From: Arion vulgaris
Taxonomy: Eukaryota > Mollusca > Gastropoda > Stylommatophora > Arionidae
NCBI GenBank assembly: GCA_020796225.1
Contig: CM036753.1
Coordinates: 67,524,365 to 67,588,364 of the forward strand
Direction of reading: 5' to 3'
Length of the DNA stretch: 64,000 bases
In this document: positions 1 to 10,403 of the stretch, in pieces
How positions within the stretch are numbered: the first letter of the stretch is position 1
How the letters are laid out: every line of letters starts with the position of its first letter
Position numbers and translations under genes: made by a program
The notes under the pieces: model-generated
What the model saw: the letters and a program-made list of their open reading frames with translations, nothing else
Database searches by the model: none
What the model was told of the DNA's origin: nothing

Positions 1-39
1 CTCATACGTAGCATTGACAACTTATGTATTTCAGTGTGT

Positions 40-365
40 GTAACACACAAAAAAACTACACGTGAAACGCGATGCCTACCGAAAAGTTAACCAACACCAC
101 CAGACAAGACAGAGTCACTAACATCAGCATAAAAAGTTTGGAAAATAACTTTGCTAGAATTACATTGAGAAACAAAGAATGAAGTGGTTCAGTAACTTAA
201 TAAGAATGCCACTAAACTCTACTGTAGGCAGTCTTCTACAACAGAATATCAGGAAAGCAGGCTAGAGGAAGACTACGAAAAAGATGGTTAGATGACATTG
301 CAGAATCCTGTCAAAAAATCAAAAATCACCCAAACCACTAGAACAGCGCAAGACAAAAACTGAAA
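40..365 (+). mobile_element. Non-LTR retrotransposon 3'-end relic (family Q)
   Basis: Broken reading frames give the C-terminal end of a non-LTR polymerase: a KWFSNLIRM-like stretch near 182, then an RKTTKKMV-like basic segment. A second copy of the same end lies at 21600-21925. There is no intact ORF. The element runs into the tandem tail that follows. Confidence 0.6.
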
Positions 366-664
366 ACCATTACAATTGGACAACAATTGTGAGGACAATA
401 AAAGAACATTATGTATAACAGTGACATTTTAAATCATGACAATTGGGCAACAACGCAGTGACAGTGTGAGGACAATAAAAGAAGAACATTATGTATAACA
501 GTGACATTTTAAACCATGACAATTAGGCAACAACGCAGTGACAGTGTGGGGACAATAAAAGAACATTATGTATAACAGTGACATTTTAAACCATGACAAT
601 TGGGCAACAACGCAGTGACAGTGTGAGGACAATAAAAGAAGAACGCATATATAAGTGACATTTA
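366..664. repeat. Tandem repeat, about four 77-80 bp units (family Q tail)
   Basis: Each unit carries the block CAACAACGCAGTGACAGTGT, then GAGGACAATAAAAG(AAG)AAC, then TATAACAGTGACATTTTAAA. The CAACAAC...ACAGTGTG...AAAAGAAGAA core also ends the family Q copy at 21600-21925 and the mini-insertion at 51317. The array therefore looks like an amplified 3' tail of that retrotransposon. Confidence 0.8.
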
Positions 665-689
665 ATATATAGCACTGACAACTCATTTA

Positions 690-1989
690 CGAGGGGAAGT
701 CAATAAGTAAGCCACAAATGGCTGTAGAAAATAACTAAACATGATAACTTGAAACCAGTTTATTTTTATACATACATTGTCCCTTTATTTCTGCACATAA
801 TTTCCACCAACATTGATGAACTTATCCCATCGTTTTATCAGTCCTCCCATACTGGCTGCATAGAACTGCAGGGCTCTTTTTCTAAACCATGTTTTCACTT
901 CATATTCGACTTTGGCATCATTCACGAAATATACCCCGCCAAGGTGGGTTTTCAGTTGACCAAAAGATGGAAATCGTTAGGGCTAAGTCAGGACTGTAAG
1001 GTGGATGTTCCAGAACTCCCACCTTAGTTGGTTAATTTTCTCCTGAGTTAATCGAGCCGTATGTGGTCTGGAATTGTCATGAAGAAGCAACACTCCTCTA
1101 GTCTGCAGTCCTGAACGTTTTTTTCTAATTGCATCATGAAGCATCGATAGAACTTCACAGTACGATTTGGAATTCACATTGTCACCTTTCTTCTTGAAAT
1201 TGGTTAAAAGCACTCCTTGACAATCCCAGAACACCGTCAGCATGACCTTCCCCACTGATGGCGTAACCTTGAATTTTTGGACAACGCGAAGAAGGATGTT
1301 TCCACTGCATTGAAGCTCGCTTTGATTCGGACTAGTGATGCACCCATGATTCATCCCCAGTAACAATCCTGTTCAGCATGTCTTCATCCTTCATCTTCGT
1401 TGACAGAGATGATACAAGGACAGGCCAATCGGTTCATTTTGTGTTCCTCCTTCAATTGTCTGGTACCCACATTGAGCACACTTTCTTAAATTTCAATCGA
1501 TCATGCATTGTGCTGTGTGCTGAACCATGTGAGCACCCTATTGCAGATGCTACAAAGTCTATCATTACTTGCCTGTCACCTCTAATCATCTCCTCCACCC
1601 GCTGCACAGATGCTTCTGTTGCAATCTCAACAGGACGACCAGATCGGATTTCATCAGCAGTTTTAGAGCGTCCTTGAGAAAATTGTCCGCTTACGGGACA
1701 AACATTTGTCAGCATAAACAGGAAGCATTTCCTTATGACTGTCCTTTGCAGGCAGTCATTTTCACACAAAAAACGCGCAACAGCACATTGCTCTTTGGTT
1801 GTACCCTCCGTAAGTACAGTCGCCATTTTGTTTATGCGCTGCACATGCGCATGAGATACATAGCGCCACCTGGCGAACGGGAATATAAAGTTCGATGTTG
1901 CTGTCACCTAATGACACCTTTAGAAAACACCAACAACATTCACCTACCATCCCACAGAACTTTGTGGCTTACTTATTGACTCACCCTCG
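690..1989 (-). mobile_element. Mariner-type DNA transposon, near full length
   Basis: The left end CGAGGGGAAGTCAATAAGTA and the inverted right end CGAGGGTGAGTCAATAAGTA form terminal inverted repeats of nearly 30 bp, continuing with AGCCACAAA. TA dinucleotides flank both ends (688-689 and 1990-1991), the expected mariner target duplication. The 1300-bp length and minus-strand transposase fit the family. It sits inside a degenerate tandem repeat whose units resume exactly at both sides, so the pre-insertion site is visible. Confidence 0.93.
800..1907 (-). pseudogene. Mariner transposase, broken by frameshifts
   Basis: Read 1907 to about 800, three blocks in different frames rebuild the mariner layout. 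First is a helix-turn-helix region with SGRPVEIATEASVQRVEEMI and a WVP motif. Second is the first catalytic aspartate in TGDESW (near 1340). Third is LLHDNSRPHTA (near 1080), then PNDFHLFG (near 975). Allowing for a 1-bp slip, 34 residues separate the last two aspartates, the D,D34D signature of mariner. At least three frameshifts (after WVPDN near 1452, before GDESW, and before PND) make it inactive. The likely start is an internal Met near 1823. Confidence 0.88.
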
Positions 1990-2165
1990 TATAACACTGA
2001 CAACTCATTTATAAAAAAAATTACTCATATAGAGCAGTGACAATTCATATATAATAGTGACAACACGTTTGTTTACCACTGAAAACCTCTGATTACCACT
2101 GGAAACTAATTATGCCGCTGGAAATTCATTTGTTTTACTGGAAACTCATTTATTTACTGTATGTT
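1990..2165. repeat. Degenerate short tandem repeat flanking the mariner
   Basis: Diverged units of about 28-30 bp built on ATAACACTGACAACTCATTT drift to ACCACTGGAAACTAATT and TTTACTGGAAACTCATT. The same unit precedes the mariner at about 660-689, so the transposon split an existing array. Confidence 0.6.
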
Positions 2166-2325
2166 TTATATTAAAAATATATTGTGACAATATTTAGAAT
2201 CTAATGTGGGCATAAATATATATAGTTAGTAACTTATAATGTTTAGGCTGGTAATACTGTTGTTGTTTCTTTAAATCCTGCTTATTAATTTGTTATATTA
2301 ATAAATGAATTTTTATATTTTCTAG

Positions 2326-2540
2326 ATCCGCCACGCTAGTGTGGATAGGCTACTAGACCGGTTGACTGACTTGCGGTTTCTTAGTATTGATTTCCTGAAC
2401 ACCTTTCTACTGACCTATAGGGTATTCACTACAGGCTACATTGTGTTAGAAGCCCTCAAGAAAGTTTATAAGAGCCATGAAGGGGGACCTTGTGAAGGGC
2501 CAATAAATTACAACAGTGGTTTCTCATCTATGGCAGCTCA
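2326..2540 (+). CDS. RasGRF: RasGRF exon: REM (RasGEF N-terminal) domain
   Basis: The exon starts after TTTTCTAG and ends at the donor CA/GTAAGA, in phase 0 to 2 (71 codons plus 2 nt). It encodes [20 protein letters not shown] followed by [14 protein letters not shown], the diagnostic start of the REM domain of RasGRF-type Ras exchange factors. In this family the REM packs against and stabilises the CDC25 domain, which drives GDP/GTP exchange on Ras at the membrane. The end of the exon ([18 protein letters not shown] onward) diverges from the vertebrate proteins I know. Upstream PH, IQ and DH-PH exons would lie left of this window, so the entry is partial. RasGRP and Sos lack this REM wording. 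Confidence 0.95.
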
Positions 2541-2572
2541 GTAAGAAGACTGTTTTCTTATAGTATGGTTTA

Positions 2573-2714
2573 TTAACTCTTAGTGGACCAAGCGCCACGC
2601 TAAGTGGCGTTGAAGTGGAAGCGTTTTACATTCCGCCACGCTAAGTGGCGTTTGGTTATCAAAACGTGAAAATGCTGATAAAAACGTGACTTCTGCCCTG
2701 GTCACTAAGATTAA
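2573..2714. mobile_element. MITE-S copy 1, TTAA-flanked (piggyBac-like)
   Basis: It begins TTAACTCTTAGTGGACCA and ends TGGTCACTAAGATTAA, inverted ends bounded by TTAA on both sides, the target site of piggyBac-type transposons. Inside are two copies of the palindrome GCCACGCTAAGTGGC. It has no coding capacity and lies only 33 bp past a RasGRF splice donor. Confidence 0.8.
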
Positions 2715-2756
2715 AATATGTAATTTAAAAGGGTCTAAAGATGAGCGTTTTTAGTG

Positions 2757-2962
2757 AGGCGTCTGCCCGAATGGGTTAGAGCTCAGGCTCCTATTCAGGA
2801 GACCTGGGTTAAATCCCCAGAAAGGCCAAGGAGTTTTCTGTTGGGTCATTAAAAAAAATCATAACCTGAACGGTTTTGTGGCGACTGTACCAGCCATGCG
2901 GCCATTAAACTCCACAGGCGTAAGTCCCCTCCTTCGTACACCGCCCTAAAAGCGTATTTAGG
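2757..2962 (+). mobile_element. SINE-D copy 1, tRNA-derived
   Basis: The head resembles a tRNA gene: CCGAATGGGTTAGAGCTCAG as an A-box-like part, then CCTGGGTTAAATCCCCAG as a B-box-like part. The body AACCTGAACGGTTTTGTGGC and onward is shared with minus-strand copies at 21157 and 51525. Confidence 0.75.
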
Positions 2963-3093
2963 CAGTACCAACAGTTTTTTTAAAGACAAAGGACTGACTT
3001 CATTGTACAGGGTTTCTCCATATGGATTGGTCCCTCTCTGTAGAAATGGCATGCAATCTGCCAGGAGTATTGTAGAAAATTAAAACTCCATAT
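2963..3093 (-). mobile_element. SINE-C fragment, 3' part
   Basis: The reverse complement matches the body of the full SINE-C copy at 20549-20815: GGAGTTT...ACAATAC...GGCA, then GGACC...ATATGG...CAATGAAGT. It joins SINE-D directly on its left. Confidence 0.65.
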
Positions 3094-4120
3094 TCTGGGA
3101 TGCACCAAAGATACACCAGAAGTGTCAATGAGATTCCTTCTTGATCTCCCCACTATTGCTAACAAAATTGAAACTTGGAGGGTTCGATCATATCTAAGAA
3201 TCAACGCAAATAAGGAACATCCTCTCCATGAAGATTCCATTAAGGAAAAAGGGTTTAGACTCAAGAGAGGCAGATCATGGCTGAGTCAGGCGGAAGGTAT
3301 TCTTAGGAAAATATGTGATCCTTCCAGAATTGAACCAAGAGAGGAATGGATTGCTGTGCCACCTAAATTTCAGACTGCTTTCACAGTTATTATATCTATT
3401 AAGAAAATCTGTGAACAAAATAATTCATCACTGATTAACGTGGAGGTTGAGGCCCTCTTGAATGACATCATCAATGATACAGATGTGGTTATTTACACTG
3501 ATGGTTCATTAAATTCATTCACCAACAACACTGTGCGTGGGCTTTTTCAGCACACTCAGGAGGAAAAATAATAAGAGAGGCCAGTGGGGCCTACTGCAAC
3601 AACCACAAGTAGTTTGACAATGAAGGTTCGGATGGTTACGGAGGCGAAATGGGCATCTCTGTTCATAGGAAAGCATGATTCGTAAAATCGAATCAGGAAT
3701 GGTGAGACACAACTGGATGGAGGTACTAGTACAGACAATGATCAGAGAAATCACCTTCATTTTTGTCTCTGGGCTTTTAGGAGTTAGGGGTAATGAACGA
3801 GCTGATTCGCTGGCTTGGCTACAATATCAGAGAGAGCTGCCATGGATCGAAATGACATTCGTCATGCATTGATAGAGTCTTTCCGAACAGAGGAGTTTCA
3901 GGGCTGTGAATCCCACTCGCTGACCAGGTTGAGAGAGATGGGTGTCAATATTGGTGCAGCCCAAAAAGAATGACATACTAAATTTGCAAAGAGATTGATT
4001 AATCAACATCAAACAGGCGTGTTTGGCCGCTGGATGCTGCTGGAGTTGCTGAGGCGGAGATCGGAGCACCTATGGACATGTCCGAGTGCTATGATGATAG
4101 TCCTCAAATAACTGATAACA
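3094..4120 (+). mobile_element. RH-1 relic: RNase H-bearing non-LTR retrotransposon
   Basis: A frame from 3122 encodes a connecting region (SMRFLLDLPTIANKIETW) and then the RNase H motif VVIYTDGSL near 3486. After a frameshift come ESGMVRHNWMEVL and FVSGLLGVRGNERADSLA, the family's PGHxGxxGNExAD region with the PGH spoiled. The end reads LLRRRSEHLWTCP, a conserved C-terminal cluster. Related copies lie at 29950, 38225, 46530 and 63460. Frameshifts make it inactive. Confidence 0.8.
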
Positions 4121-4169
4121 AACTCCATAGCTCAAACAACAATTCTATGGAGCTCTGTTGAAAATTTAA

Positions 4170-4412
4170 GATATTAAGTTATTTGCCTGTCATTCTGAAG
4201 GTTGGGGGTTCAAACCAAGGCCGAGCCACGTGAGTAATTTTGTCATTAAATTTCTAGGATTGTTGCTGAAGCTACAGAGTTTGTGCTTTGTGCAACACTC
4301 TTGGCAGATGGCATGCCATTTCTGCAGACAGAGATGGAGTTTTTTATTGGGCACTTGGTGCAATGAAGTTAATCCTTCACCTCTGGACCTTTTAAGCCTT
4401 TTTTATAGATGA
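4170..4412 (+). mobile_element. SINE-C copy, tRNA-derived
   Basis: The tRNA-like head includes AGTTATTTGCCTGTCATTCT and GGGGGTTCAAACCAAGGCC (B-box-like). The body TAGGATTGTTGCTGAAGCTA and a close ...CAATGAAGTTAATCC match the SINE-C copies at 20549 and 27228. Confidence 0.7.
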
Positions 4413-4514
4413 CTTTGAAAACATAAATCAGCATACCCATTCAAAGTAAAAGATGTGGATGTAAAAATGGGAACTACTAAATATGAGCACTTTGTTGAAG
4501 GCACAATATTTTTT

Positions 4515-4640
4515 TTAATTAATCAACAAAGAACGGGTGTGATCAGTTGTTATGTGCTAGTAAAGCTAGTGGGAAAGAGATTGAGCACTATGGGCCTGTC
4601 CAGAGTGATGTAATGATGATTCTCGCTAATCACTAGTATC
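4515..4640 (+). mobile_element. RH-3 extreme 3' fragment
   Basis: It matches the end of the RH-3 relic at 35160-35280: ...AATCAACAAAGAACGGGTGT, then a GGGAAAGAGATTGAGCACTA block equivalent to the conserved GRRSEHL codons. Confidence 0.55.
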
Positions 4641-4654
4641 AGGAAAGAGAAAGA

Positions 4655-4795
4655 TAAATTTGCCAAGAGAAGGTGCATAAAAGATGTGATAGAGGAATTG
4701 TAAATGGATACATCAAATGTAAGGCACCTTGCATACGAAGGAGTGGTTTTTAGAAAAACTGTCATGAGAGCAAAGTTCCATTAGGGAAATGCTGC
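4655..4795 (+). mobile_element. Family K C-terminal fragment
   Basis: A frame with one stop reads RRCIKDVIEEL, then MDTSNVRHLAYEGVVFRKTV and MRAKFH. This corresponds to the polymerase C-terminus of family K seen at 5184-5411 and 40470. Confidence 0.6.
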
Positions 4796-4886
4796 TGTGA
4801 AAGTAGTACATTAAGAGTACATATATCAACACTGACCATAAAGTTATACAATAATTTCATTGCAAAATATGCTTTTTTTTAAACAG

Positions 4887-5128
4887 AGGTCTAAGTGAAG
4901 AAGATATTGAGGAAGATGAAAGTCCTCCAGAGTTTACAGGAGAGCCTCCTGATATTGATGCTCGTTATGTTATCAAACCTCAAGCAGAAAAACTTAGACG
5001 GATCAGTATTGGTTACTTAAAGCAGGATGATGATGATGCTAGCAGCAGCACTAGCAGCCCGAGGACTTCCTTCAGCACTGAGTCCCGGGGCTCTTTTCAG
5101 CAACATCCACTCACATTAACACAGAAAT
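4887..5128 (+). CDS. RasGRF: RasGRF exon: acidic and serine-rich linker, part 1
   Basis: The acceptor is TTTTTTTTAAACAG and the donor AAAT/GTAAGT. The exon joins the REM exon in phase 2 to 1 (CA+A gives Gln) and leaves in phase 1. It encodes an acidic stretch (GLSEEDIEEDESPPEF), a basic LRRISIGYL segment, then KQDDDDASSSTSSPRTSFST. It has no folded-domain signature. The region corresponds to the long regulatory linker between REM and CDC25 in RasGRF proteins, which is phosphorylated in vertebrates. Assignment rests on exact phase fit, strand and position between two clear RasGRF blocks, not on conserved sequence. Confidence 0.9.
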
Positions 5129-5159
5129 GTAAGTCTATGCAACATTGTAAGAGTTGCAA

Positions 5160-5545
5160 CATTGTAGGAAACTGTCATCATCATCAAGTAGCTTGTCCTG
5201 AGCAGAACTTTGCCACCCCAACAGTTCTCCGGAATTTCTCTCTCTCATAGGCCATATGTCCCACCTCTACAGCCGTCACGTTCAAACCATCAGTTACATC
5301 CAGAATCCATCTTCTCCGTGGTCTTCCTCTTCTTCGCTTTGCTGGTATGCCCCCTTCCATGATGGTCTTTCCCAGCCCTTTGTGTCTTTTTATATGTCCA
5401 AAATACCTCAATTTTTCTCTTTCTTATTTGTAGCATTAGCCAGTTTTCTTTGATCTTGAGTTCTTTCTGGATAGATCTAGTTGTTCTCTTCTCTGTCCAC
5501 GATATACGAAGGAATCTTCTGTAACATTTATATTCAAAAGTACTA
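5160..5545 (-). mobile_element. Family K retrotransposon, C-terminal relic
   Basis: The minus frame reads YRRFLRISWTEKRT, then RYFGHIKRHKGLGKTIMEG, KRRRGRPRRRW and YEREKFRRTVGVAKF, the basic C-terminus of a non-LTR polymerase. The 3' end carries a GATGATGATGAC tail, the mark of this family here. It lies 30 bp past a RasGRF donor. Confidence 0.8.
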
Positions 5546-6037
5546 TAGGAGACTGTACTTTAGCTAATAAACTACATTGTAAAACAAATACTTTGCATTA
5601 AGGATAACATATATTTGTCATTTAAATTGTTGTCATCCTCACCAAATAGCTTAAAGATGGACTTATTGAAGAACTTCACTCAGAACTGTGATGATGGTAT
5701 GACTGTGATGAGGGTAATGACTTGTTTATCCCAAATGCTGCATTACTATTATTATATTCCTCTTGTTACAACCATCCTATTGGGAAATACACATGCACCC
5801 TCTGTGGTTAGAAAGAATCCTGAATTATAATGACTAGGCCTGGGATGAAATCGGTATCCAAAGGAGACTCAACAATCGTGATTTTCTAGATTATCTTCAT
5901 AGTTGCATTGCTTCTGACGGGTCGAGATAGAGAACCAATATGTGCAGATTTCTGACAATGACATCAATTGTAAGTGCAGACTCAGGACATGATGATCCTC
6001 ATGCCATGACACATTTTGACAAATGCCCAGTGTACAC

Positions 6038-6168
6038 TGGGAAGTAAAGGCAGCCAACATGATGTTGACCACATCACTATCAAGTGCGAAGGTCAATGAA
6101 AATATGTGCTAACGCTGTATTGCTCTATATACCACATGGTATAAAAGGGTTCGTTTTTACTTTTTTGT
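6038..6168 (+). mobile_element. SINE-A copy, 3' half
   Basis: The block GGGAAGTAAAGGCAGCCAAC, a GTTGACCACATCACTATCAA stretch and the end ACCACATGGTATAAAAGGGT match the full SINE-A copies (for example 37633-37909). The tRNA-like head is missing. Confidence 0.75.
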
Positions 6169-6339
6169 ACTAGAGTTCACTAGAACTCGGTTTGCCCAGC
6201 AGACAATTTAGTTCTGTGAAATTAGCACAGTGAGTCTTACCTTAGCTATTGTATCAGTGAGCAGCACAGAGGTATCCTTTCTTGTCTCCTAGTTCTAGAA
6301 CAATCCAATTCTGGCTCCTGTCCAGTAATAATAATCATA

Positions 6340-6465
6340 ATTCCTCTTGTACCGTTATATGTTACATAGGGACTGCAAATAATTGCTCCATACCGCTCTA
6401 TCCTGGGCAACTCACTCAATCTCCTCCATGGAACTGAGACCTATATGGGAACTGAGTCCAGTGCA
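6340..6465 (-). mobile_element. Family L retrotransposon 3' fragment
   Basis: The stretch CGCTCTATCCTGGGCAACTC, then CTCAATCTCCTCCATGGAA, is the reverse complement of the C-terminal coding end at 22680-22750. It is also seen at 55165. Confidence 0.6.
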
Positions 6466-6729
6466 GATAGAAAATCTAGAAACTCCATTTCAACAATGTT
6501 ATTTCGACACGGCCTTAGTCTGAAGTGTAAGTGCCGTAAGTGCTAGTGCATTACTAATGAAGAAAAAGTTCAGTTCTATATAAATACTCTTCTATACTTA
6601 CTTTCGGATGTTGCTTTGTCCCAGACTATTTGCCATTTGTTAGAATTTTATACATTTGTAAATAATAGTTTTGATATGGGTTTTGTATTTAATTAAAGCT
6701 AGTATTTATTACATTTTTTTGTTCATTAG

Positions 6730-7521
6730 TTGAGCGAGGAGAGTCAGTGGACAGTGATGACAGCAGATCTGAGCTAATATCTTTCCTGCAAACACCAAAG
6801 CCAAGATTACTAGCTCCAATAGCTTCATGTGAAACACTGAATGATCAGGAAGGACTAGATATACCATCTATCACACGTCACGAATTGGAATCTCCCACAA
6901 ACCCTACAGGTATAATTCTCTCAGACTATGACCTTGAGGATGACTCCAGCTCAGATTTTTTAGACAGTGCAGATGACAGCAGACTTCTGCCACCTTCGAT
7001 TGTTGCTGGTTCATCTTCTTATGATTCATTAGACTCCCCATCCAGTCCAAACACGATCAAATCAGCCATGAGTTCAGACACTCTTACACCTGGCACACCT
7101 CGGACTCCAGGCACACCTCGAGTTGCCAATAATATGTCTCCTTTCGGGAGCCCAAAACGTGTTTCAATGCCAGTGCTTGGTTTCAAAACCAGTAAACTGA
7201 ATGGTAATTCATCTGGAAGCCCGAAGCGCGCCTCAACTCCAAGCCGAGTTATGGAAACTTCTTGTACTTTGGATGCATTGGCCCTGTCTCCAAATAACAG
7301 CCCAGTTCGTGTAGCCAAGCCTCGGCCAATGTCATCTCCTGTGAGGATCCCATCTCCCATGAATCCTGGCACACAGAAAAGGGCATCATCTCCTGGTCGT
7401 ATTACAACTTCACCTGTACATTCTCCTACCAACAGCCCCAAGTTGAGACGAGCACCATCTCCAATAAGCTACAGTTACTCATCTCCCAACATTGTTGCTC
7501 CTCAAATCAAGATTCGACCAT
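6730..7521 (+). CDS. RasGRF: RasGRF exon: long SP/TP-rich linker
   Basis: This is the largest exon (792 nt), with acceptor GTTCATTAG, donor CCAT/GTAAGT and phases 1 to 1. It starts FERGESVDSDDSRSELISFL, then runs through acidic and serine-rich sequence into repeated basic proline-directed sites: TPRTPGTPR, SPKRVSMP, SPKRASTPSR, SSPVRIPSP, SSPGRI and SPKLRRAPSP. Many match the CDK consensus S/T-P-x-K/R. No folded domain is visible. In vertebrate RasGRF proteins the equivalent linker is a CDK5 target, so phospho-control of Ras exchange or stability is a reasonable inference. A 140-codon open frame on the opposite strand is only its shadow. Confidence 0.93.
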
Positions 7522-7639
7522 GTAAGTATGTCTCATCTACCACATAATCATCATCACTCAGTTTTCTTTCTGTGTTGTGTTACTCTCATGCTGCATCTTT
7601 TCTTAGTAGCTCTTGGACAGTTTTCCTTGTAAATTTGTT

Positions 7640-8235
7640 TGTCTATTGTCTATTCCCAGGTGGAAGATGTAGTTGGCTGTCCACTCTTGTCGTTAAGCGT
7701 AGGGATGGGAGCTTTAATTTGCGTTCTAGGGCTAGATGAGTCGCCGTTGTTGTGTTGTATCCGTATTTATGTAGTGTGGTCTTGATATTGTCTATCCATC
7801 TTTTTCTTGGTCTTCCTTATCTCTAGTACCAGATCTCTTTTATTGCATGCTGTTATTGGTGGTTGGTTGTGTTTCATTCTCATTAAATGTCCAAACCACT
7901 GCATTTGTTGTCTTTCAATGTATTTGGTGCATGAAGTTATGCCCACTCTGCTTCTGATGTCCTCATTTCATAGTCTGTCTTTCCTGGTGACTCCCACTGC
8001 CTTCCTCAAGCATTTCATATCACATGTGGTGAGCTTTCTGTGATGTGTTGCTGTAAGAGACCAAGTTTGGCACTGGTAACAAAGTATTGGTAGGAAAATA
8101 CTTTTATCATCTGTCTTTTCACTTCCATCTTGATCTTTGGGTGTTGTAGTAATGGTGCCAGCTGGTAGGTCACTGAATTTGCTTTTTGAGACCTTGTCTC
8201 TATTTCTCTATCGAGTTCTCCGTCCTCTAAATTAC
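7640..8235 (-). mobile_element. Family O retrotransposon, C-terminal relic
   Basis: The minus-strand frames read EMRYEM...RVGITSCTKYIERQQ, MQWFGHLMRMKHNQPP, then a KKKMDRQYQ-like basic end. These are typical of the region after the reverse transcriptase in non-LTR elements. Only broken ORFs remain. Confidence 0.65.
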
Positions 8236-8264
8236 CACTATCGATAAATTACTCATTTATTACT

Positions 8265-8790
8265 CATTTTAGACTGTTACTGCTGCCCTTTGGCTCTCTG
8301 GGACTCCATTTACTAGGGCCATTTTTGTATCTGACTCTTAGTCAATGCTTCACAATATCCAAAAGGGTAGGTTTTAGTATGAGTGGATGTCGTTTATAAA
8401 ATTTTCTAACCTCTAGAGGCCAACGTGGATCTACTGTCCTGGGCATGCGGTGTTTGCTGTAATGAGAGAGGTGACAGGCTTGCATCAACAGCATCGATTG
8501 TTGAGGATGGATAAGGAGGATGTTCTTTGGTCTCTTAGCGATTGCCTGTTTGATGAGGACACTAAAATAGATGTTGAATCGATCTAGCGATTTAAGCAGT
8601 TTGGAATTACCTGTTGTACAAGTAGAACTCTGAGGGACAGAGTGAGGAGTGTGTTTAATCAGCGAGCCACGAGAATCATCAGCATGCATACTCTTCGATA
8701 TCTGTAGTGTATACTCTTTGATATCTGTAGTGGGAGATTGAGCACCAATGAGTCTGCGCAGAGTGCAATGAGATCAGTTTAGTAACCAAT
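8265..8790 (+). mobile_element. RH-2 relic: RNase H and C-terminal tail
   Basis: Broken frames give SGTPFTRAIFVSDS, TWIYCPGHA (the PGH of RNase H), MDKEDVLWSLSDCL, DEDTKIDVESI and RVRSVFNQRATRIISMHTLR. Minus-strand copies at 53080 and 53935 carry the same order. A short internal repeat of the final codons sits at 8695-8735. Confidence 0.75.
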
Positions 8791-8879
8791 AACCAATACT
8801 CACTTTTAAAAATAACTGGAAATAATATGTAAGATGGAAATTCTAAAATTAAGTTCAGAGATAATAAAATTCAATGTAT

Positions 8880-9058
8880 TCGTAGCGCGTTGGATGACGG
8901 TAACAAGCTCCCTGTGAGTGCTGTTCAATTCCGCGGGCTGGCAGAAAAGCCACAGGTTCTCCAGATTTATGGTGTTCGCGGCACCCAACTGAAGAGTTAC
9001 TATGTCCATGGCACCGAGCTGAAGATCTGAAAGCTCAAGTGCTTCTGGATCGAAAAAT
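8880..9058 (+). mobile_element. SINE-F copy 1, tRNA-derived
   Basis: The head is TTCGTAGCGCGTTGGATGAC with GTTCAATTCCGCGGGCTGG (B-box-like). The body AGAAAAGCCACAGGTTCTCC and the end AAGTGCTTCTGGATCGAAAA precede an A-rich tail. Minus-strand copies lie at 32150 and 47264. Confidence 0.75.
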
Positions 9059-9099
9059 AAAATAAATAACCAGTGGAAACAGCTGTTATCTTGTCCAGA

Positions 9100-9216
9100 T
9101 TAACCCTTAGTGGACCACGGGATGATGATGGTTGACGCCTTGATATCAGACGCCGGTGGTTGACGCCCTGAGACCAGATGCCATCTCAAGTGGTACTAGG
9201 GTAATCTTAGGGTTAA
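9100..9216. mobile_element. MITE-S copy 2, TTAA-flanked
   Basis: The ends TTAACCCTTAGTGGACCACG and GTACTAGGGTAATCTTAGGGTTAA are inverted and TTAA-bounded. The interior repeats GGTTGACGCC twice and differs from other copies, so only the ends are conserved. Confidence 0.7.
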
Positions 9217-9932
9217 ACAGTGCAGTAATTTTATATTTCAGTCCACCTTTTTTTTTTTATTAAACCTAAATTCATTGGTCATTTCCAGCTTTACATGCGG
9301 ACATAGCTGTTTTCAATATTAGAATACTAGTAAACTGTGATAAAATTGGCAAAATCGTTGACAGCTGATTTTTATTTGCACCCAATTTTAACTTGAATAT
9401 AAGGGCTTCATTGGATATCATGAACACTGTAAAAAATATGTTATTTATTCATTAAAACTGATGACACTTTTGTGAATTTTGTAAATATGGATTTAGTATG
9501 AACACTTTCTTTGGCTTGCGTATGTATTGGATATATTCAAATTGAGTGGTAAGTGACAAGTGAAACGGGATGTGAAGAGGATATAGATCTGTCTGACTGC
9601 AAGGTAGAAGTTGTTTTTTTGGTCAGATTTGTTTATCCAAGGAAAATGTCTTTCAGGATTACAAGTCTTCCCTATTCGGCTTGTTTCACTTATGCTTCAC
9701 CTGCACTTATTTTTAACAAGATTTACTCTGACTTTAGTTTTTCCAGTGGGGGTTTCTTGGACATATCCCTAATGGGAATTTGAGATCGATTTCCACATAC
9801 AGGTGGGCACAATAATTCTACACTTATCAGATAAAATTGCTTCTGTAGAGAGCTTCTGTAGGACCTCCTCATCCATAACTATAGTATAGTCTGTATACCC
9901 AAGGGATATGCTGTTACTTTATGTCAGTTGAT

Positions 9933-10204
9933 GCCCGTATGGTGCCGGGGCCCACAAGTGAAGCAAAGAATAGTACCACTGCAATCTACAAGGCATTTTG
10001 TAAGAGGCAACTAATGTAGGCCTTAGGGATGCTACCCTAGTAAATAAAAAGCAGTGCAGAAATCGGATGTGCTGGATTACTTGTAGGTGCATAACTGACA
10101 CAACGTACAATCACTCTTAGGCTCCAGATCACATACAACACATACAAATCACACAGAGTTGTTGACAAGTGGTCAATATGGAGCCTTCGAAGAAGAAGAA
10201 GAAG
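9933..10204 (+). mobile_element. Repeat H copy 1, retroposon with (GAA)n tail
   Basis: It starts GCCCGTATGGTGCCGGGGCC and runs through AGCAAAGAATAGTACCACTG, AAGAGGCAACTAATGTAGGC and ACACAGAGTTGTTGACAAGT to an AGAAGAAGAAGAAG tail. Two further near-complete copies lie at 31100 and 40857. It has no ORF. I do not recognise the family. Confidence 0.75.
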
Positions 10205-10403
10205 GTCAGTGGTTTTGTTTTTGCCAGAGCCATATCCTTAAAAACAGGCAGTAGCAGCATTATGACCAAGTACAGTTGGTTTGGTTGCAGGCATATTACA
10301 CATTTTTAATTAAGACCTATTGCAACACCTACTGTTTATATATTTAAAATTCACATATTTTAATCATTGATCTTAATTATGGGTTTTGCTAACTCTTTTA
10401 TAG

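Noticed and set aside
983..1907. A SETMAR-like or other domesticated transposase gene
   Set aside because: It is bounded by TIRs and TA duplications, is frameshifted, and has no fused host domain.
7019..7441. A 140-codon minus-strand ORF
   Set aside because: It is the antisense shadow of the RasGRF linker exon, opened by its SP/TP codon pattern.
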